A stretch of 64,000 bases of DNA from SG8-41 sp963699525 (GTDB lineage: Bacteria; Pseudomonadota; Gammaproteobacteria; Burkholderiales; SG8-41). The DNA lies in NCBI GenBank assembly GCA_963699525.1, contig CAVOUI010000009.1, positions 62,001-126,000 of the forward strand, given 5' to 3'. The position numbers and the translations under genes are program-made. Shown piece by piece: positions 62,286-64,000 of this stretch (positions are counted from its first letter, which is position 1; each line of letters starts with the position of its first letter). The notes under the pieces were generated by a model. That model ran no database searches, was not told the origin of the DNA, and was given only the letters and a program-made list of their open reading frames with translations.

Positions 62286-64000
62286 ATGGCTCTCATCATC
62301 GGCAACAACCGCAGCAACACGCTGATCGGAACCGGATCGGCGGACATCATTTCAGGCCGCGGCGGCAATGACAGGATCATCGGCAACGGCGGCGACGACC
62401 TGATTCAGGGCGGCGACGGCAACGATCGCATCGACGGCGGACGGGGCAACGACGTCATCGACGGCGGCAGCGGCAGCGATGTCATCGATGGGGGCCGCGG
62501 CAACGACCTGATTCTGGGCGGCGACGGCAGCGACGTCATCGACGGAGGCAGCGGTAACGACCAGATACTGGCTGGCTCCGGCAACGACATCGTTGACGGT
62601 GGCTCGGGCGATGACTCGATTGACGGGGGCAGCGGCAACGACGTCATCGGGGGCGGCAGCGGCAACGACGCCATCGACGGCGGCAGCGGCAATGACTTCG
62701 TAGACGGCGGATCAGGCAATGACTCGATTGACGGAGGCACCGGCAACGACGTAATGGTCGGCGGCTCCGGCAACGACTTCCTGGACGGCGGTAGCGGTAA
62801 CGACTTCCTCTCCGGCGGATCCGGTGACGACGCGTTGTTCGGCGGGACCGGCTCCGATCTGCTGACAGGCGGCTCGGGCAACGATCGATTCATCTTTCGT
62901 GCCGCCTCGGAATCTCCGGCGAGCGGCGGCTGGGACCGCATTACCGATTTCTCCCAGGGCAGGGACAAGATCGACCTCTCGGACATCCTCGGGCCGGCTA
63001 ATCTCGCCTGGGGGGACCGGACTGCCACCGTCAATGGAGTCTGGTACCAGAACCTCGGCTTCAGGACTTTCGTCTTCGTTGATGACAATGGCGATGGCCG
63101 GCCCGACCTGACGATTGAACTGACGAATACCTTCGGCCTCAGGCTCACTCCCAACGACTTCATCGGCGTAGGCGACACGCCGGCAGCCAACAATGCGCCG
63201 GTGATCACCTCCCATGGCGGCGGCGACAGCGCCAGTGTGATTGTGGCCGAGGACACCATGGGGGTGAACACCGTGACGGCGACCGATCCGGACGCCGGCG
63301 ACACGCAGACCTTCTCGATTGTCGGCGGCGCCGACGCGGCGAAGTTCTCAATCAATTCGGCAACGGGCGTGCTCGCGTTCATCTCGGCGCCGAACTTCGA
63401 GGCGCCCACCGATGCGGACGGAAACAACATTTATGAAGTCACCGTGAGGGTCACAGACAGAGGTGGCCTGTCCGACACCCAAGCGATCGCGGTCACGGTG
63501 ATCGACCAGAACGACGTGGCGCCGACGATCACCTCCGGGGCGACGGGGAGCGAGGCAGAGAACACGGCCACATCGAGTGTGGTCTACGACGCGAATGCGA
63601 CCGATTCGGACACAGTGGGGACGGTAGCGTTCTCGCTGACGGGGACGGATGCGGGCCGGTTCTCAATCAACTCGGCGACGGGCGAAGTGACGTTCCTGGC
63701 ATCACCGGACTTCGAGGCGCCGACGGATGCCGACGCGAATAATCTCTACGAGGTCGTGGTGCACGCCAACGACGGCGTGCATGACACGACACGGGCCGTG
63801 ACTATCGCGGTGACTAATGTCAACGATGCGCCGGTGACGACGGCGGTGACGCTGGCGGCGGTGGACGAGGACAGCGGTGCGCGGCTGATCACGCAGGCCG
63901 AGCTTCTGGCCAATGCCACCGACGTTGACAACACGGTGCTGACGGCGACCGGGCTGGCGATCTCCTCGGGCAATGGCACGCTGGTGGACAATCTCGACGG
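62286..64000 (+). CDS. Giant RTX/cadherin-repeat calcium-binding protein (3' end beyond window)
   Basis: The frame starts at ATG 62286 after GGGGAAG and is open to the window edge (571 codons). There is no signal peptide. Residues about 20-200 are some twenty RTX nonapeptides of the form GGSGNDxID, which bind calcium in a beta-roll; a module like that of serralysins follows (RFIFRAASESP, DRITDFSQGRDKIDLSDI, about 199-240). From about 305, two cadherin-like repeats share FSINSATG and the segment NFEAPTDAD, and a third, different cadherin-like domain begins near 515 (VDEDSGARLI). Such proteins are large type I-secreted adhesins or surface proteins. Its closeness to the pilus operon supports an adhesion role. 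Confidence 0.85.
   Translation, partial: MALIIGNNRSNTLIGTGSADIISGRGGNDRIIGNGGDDLIQGGDGNDRIDGGRGNDVIDGGSGSDVIDGGRGNDLILGGDGSDVIDGGSGNDQILAGSGNDIVDGGSGDDSIDGGSGNDVIGGGSGNDAIDGGSGNDFVDGGSGNDSIDGGTGNDVMVGGSGNDFLDGGSGNDFLSGGSGDDALFGGTGSDLLTGGSGNDRFIFRAASESPASGGWDRITDFSQGRDKIDLSDILGPANLAWGDRTATVNGVWYQNLGFRTFVFVDDNGDGRPDLTIELTNTFGLRLTPNDFIGVGDTPAANNAPVITSHGGGDSASVIVAEDTMGVNTVTATDPDAGDTQTFSIVGGADAAKFSINSATGVLAFISAPNFEAPTDADGNNIYEVTVRVTDRGGLSDTQAIAVTVIDQNDVAPTITSGATGSEAENTATSSVVYDANATDSDTVGTVAFSLTGTDAGRFSINSATGEVTFLASPDFEAPTDADANNLYEVVVHANDGVHDTTRAVTIAVTNVNDAPVTTAVTLAAVDEDSGARLITQAELLANATDVDNTVLTATGLAISSGNGTLVDNLD
62349..62889 (+). repeat. RTX-coding tandem repeats, 27-base period
   Basis: About twenty imperfect 27-base units, each encoding one GGxGxD-type nonapeptide. 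The most frequent unit reads GGCGGCAGCGGCAACGAC plus nine variable bases. Synonymous changes between units show selection at protein level, with recent duplication of some neighbouring units likely. Confidence 0.85.

Noticed and set aside
62340..62890. Regular 27-base periodicity that could suggest a CRISPR array or satellite DNA
   Set aside because: The units translate into GGxGxD nonapeptides in one frame with synonymous variation; there are no unique spacers.
62405..63430. 341-codon leftward open frame opposite the RTX gene
   Set aside because: Its Pro/Ser/Leu-rich periodic protein is the mirror of the RTX repeats; no ribosome site and no family.

Overview
The window looks like chromosomal DNA of a GC-rich betaproteobacterium (Burkholderiales, Rhodocyclales or Nitrosomonadales type). 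Support: clpS-clpA divergent from a cold-shock gene; xseB-ispA-dxs followed by folE and ribBA; argD-argF-argG-yajQ beside rpsT-murJ; and the order rpsT, murJ, ribF, ileS, lspA, ispH, minor-pilin genes, which is also known from Pseudomonas. This assignment is by gene order and protein family only; no database was searched.

Layout. 0-3.4 kb: isocitrate lyase (cut by the left edge) divergent from an unrecognised 457-residue protein. 3.4-6.5 kb: cold-shock protein, ClpS, ClpA. 6.6-8.3 kb: a flavocytochrome c sulfide dehydrogenase pair. 8.3-15 kb: a DUF2784 membrane protein, a very large fused FAD oxidoreductase (lactone-oxidase-like plus GMC halves), a hybrid histidine kinase and a divergent NarL/LuxR regulator. 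15-16.9 kb: a TauE-type exporter and two small unknown membrane proteins. 16.9-22.5 kb: a leftward operon encoding an ArsS-like radical SAM enzyme, a TVP38-FAD reductase fusion, two glycosyltransferases of types linked to arsenosugar loci, and a sulfurtransferase; this is the best candidate for a poorly described pathway. 22.6-28.4 kb: isoprenoid, folate and riboflavin genes. 28.4-35.2 kb: glutamine amidotransferase and a surface-glycan island. 35.3-39.6 kb: yajQ, arginine genes and rpsT. 39.7-44.4 kb: murJ, egtB, a transglutaminase and a thioredoxin-like protein. 44.4-47.7 kb: CysB-like regulator and sulfite reductase. 47.8-53.2 kb: ribF, ileS, lspA, ispH. 53.2-61.7 kb: TonB-like protein and the leftward pilE-fimT-pilV-pilW-pilX-pilY1 operon. 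62.3-64 kb: start of a giant RTX/cadherin-repeat protein cut by the right edge.

Sulfur handling recurs (sulfide dehydrogenase, TauE exporter, sulfurtransferase, sulfite reductase), alongside a cell-surface theme (glycans, type IV pili, RTX protein).

A warning for any user: many genes, including the essential ileS and ispH and the biosynthetic argG, are broken by single-base frameshifts although both halves are well conserved. This pattern is best explained by sequencing or assembly errors. Coordinates below span the whole broken gene. No tRNA, rRNA, CRISPR array, transposase or prophage gene was recognised.
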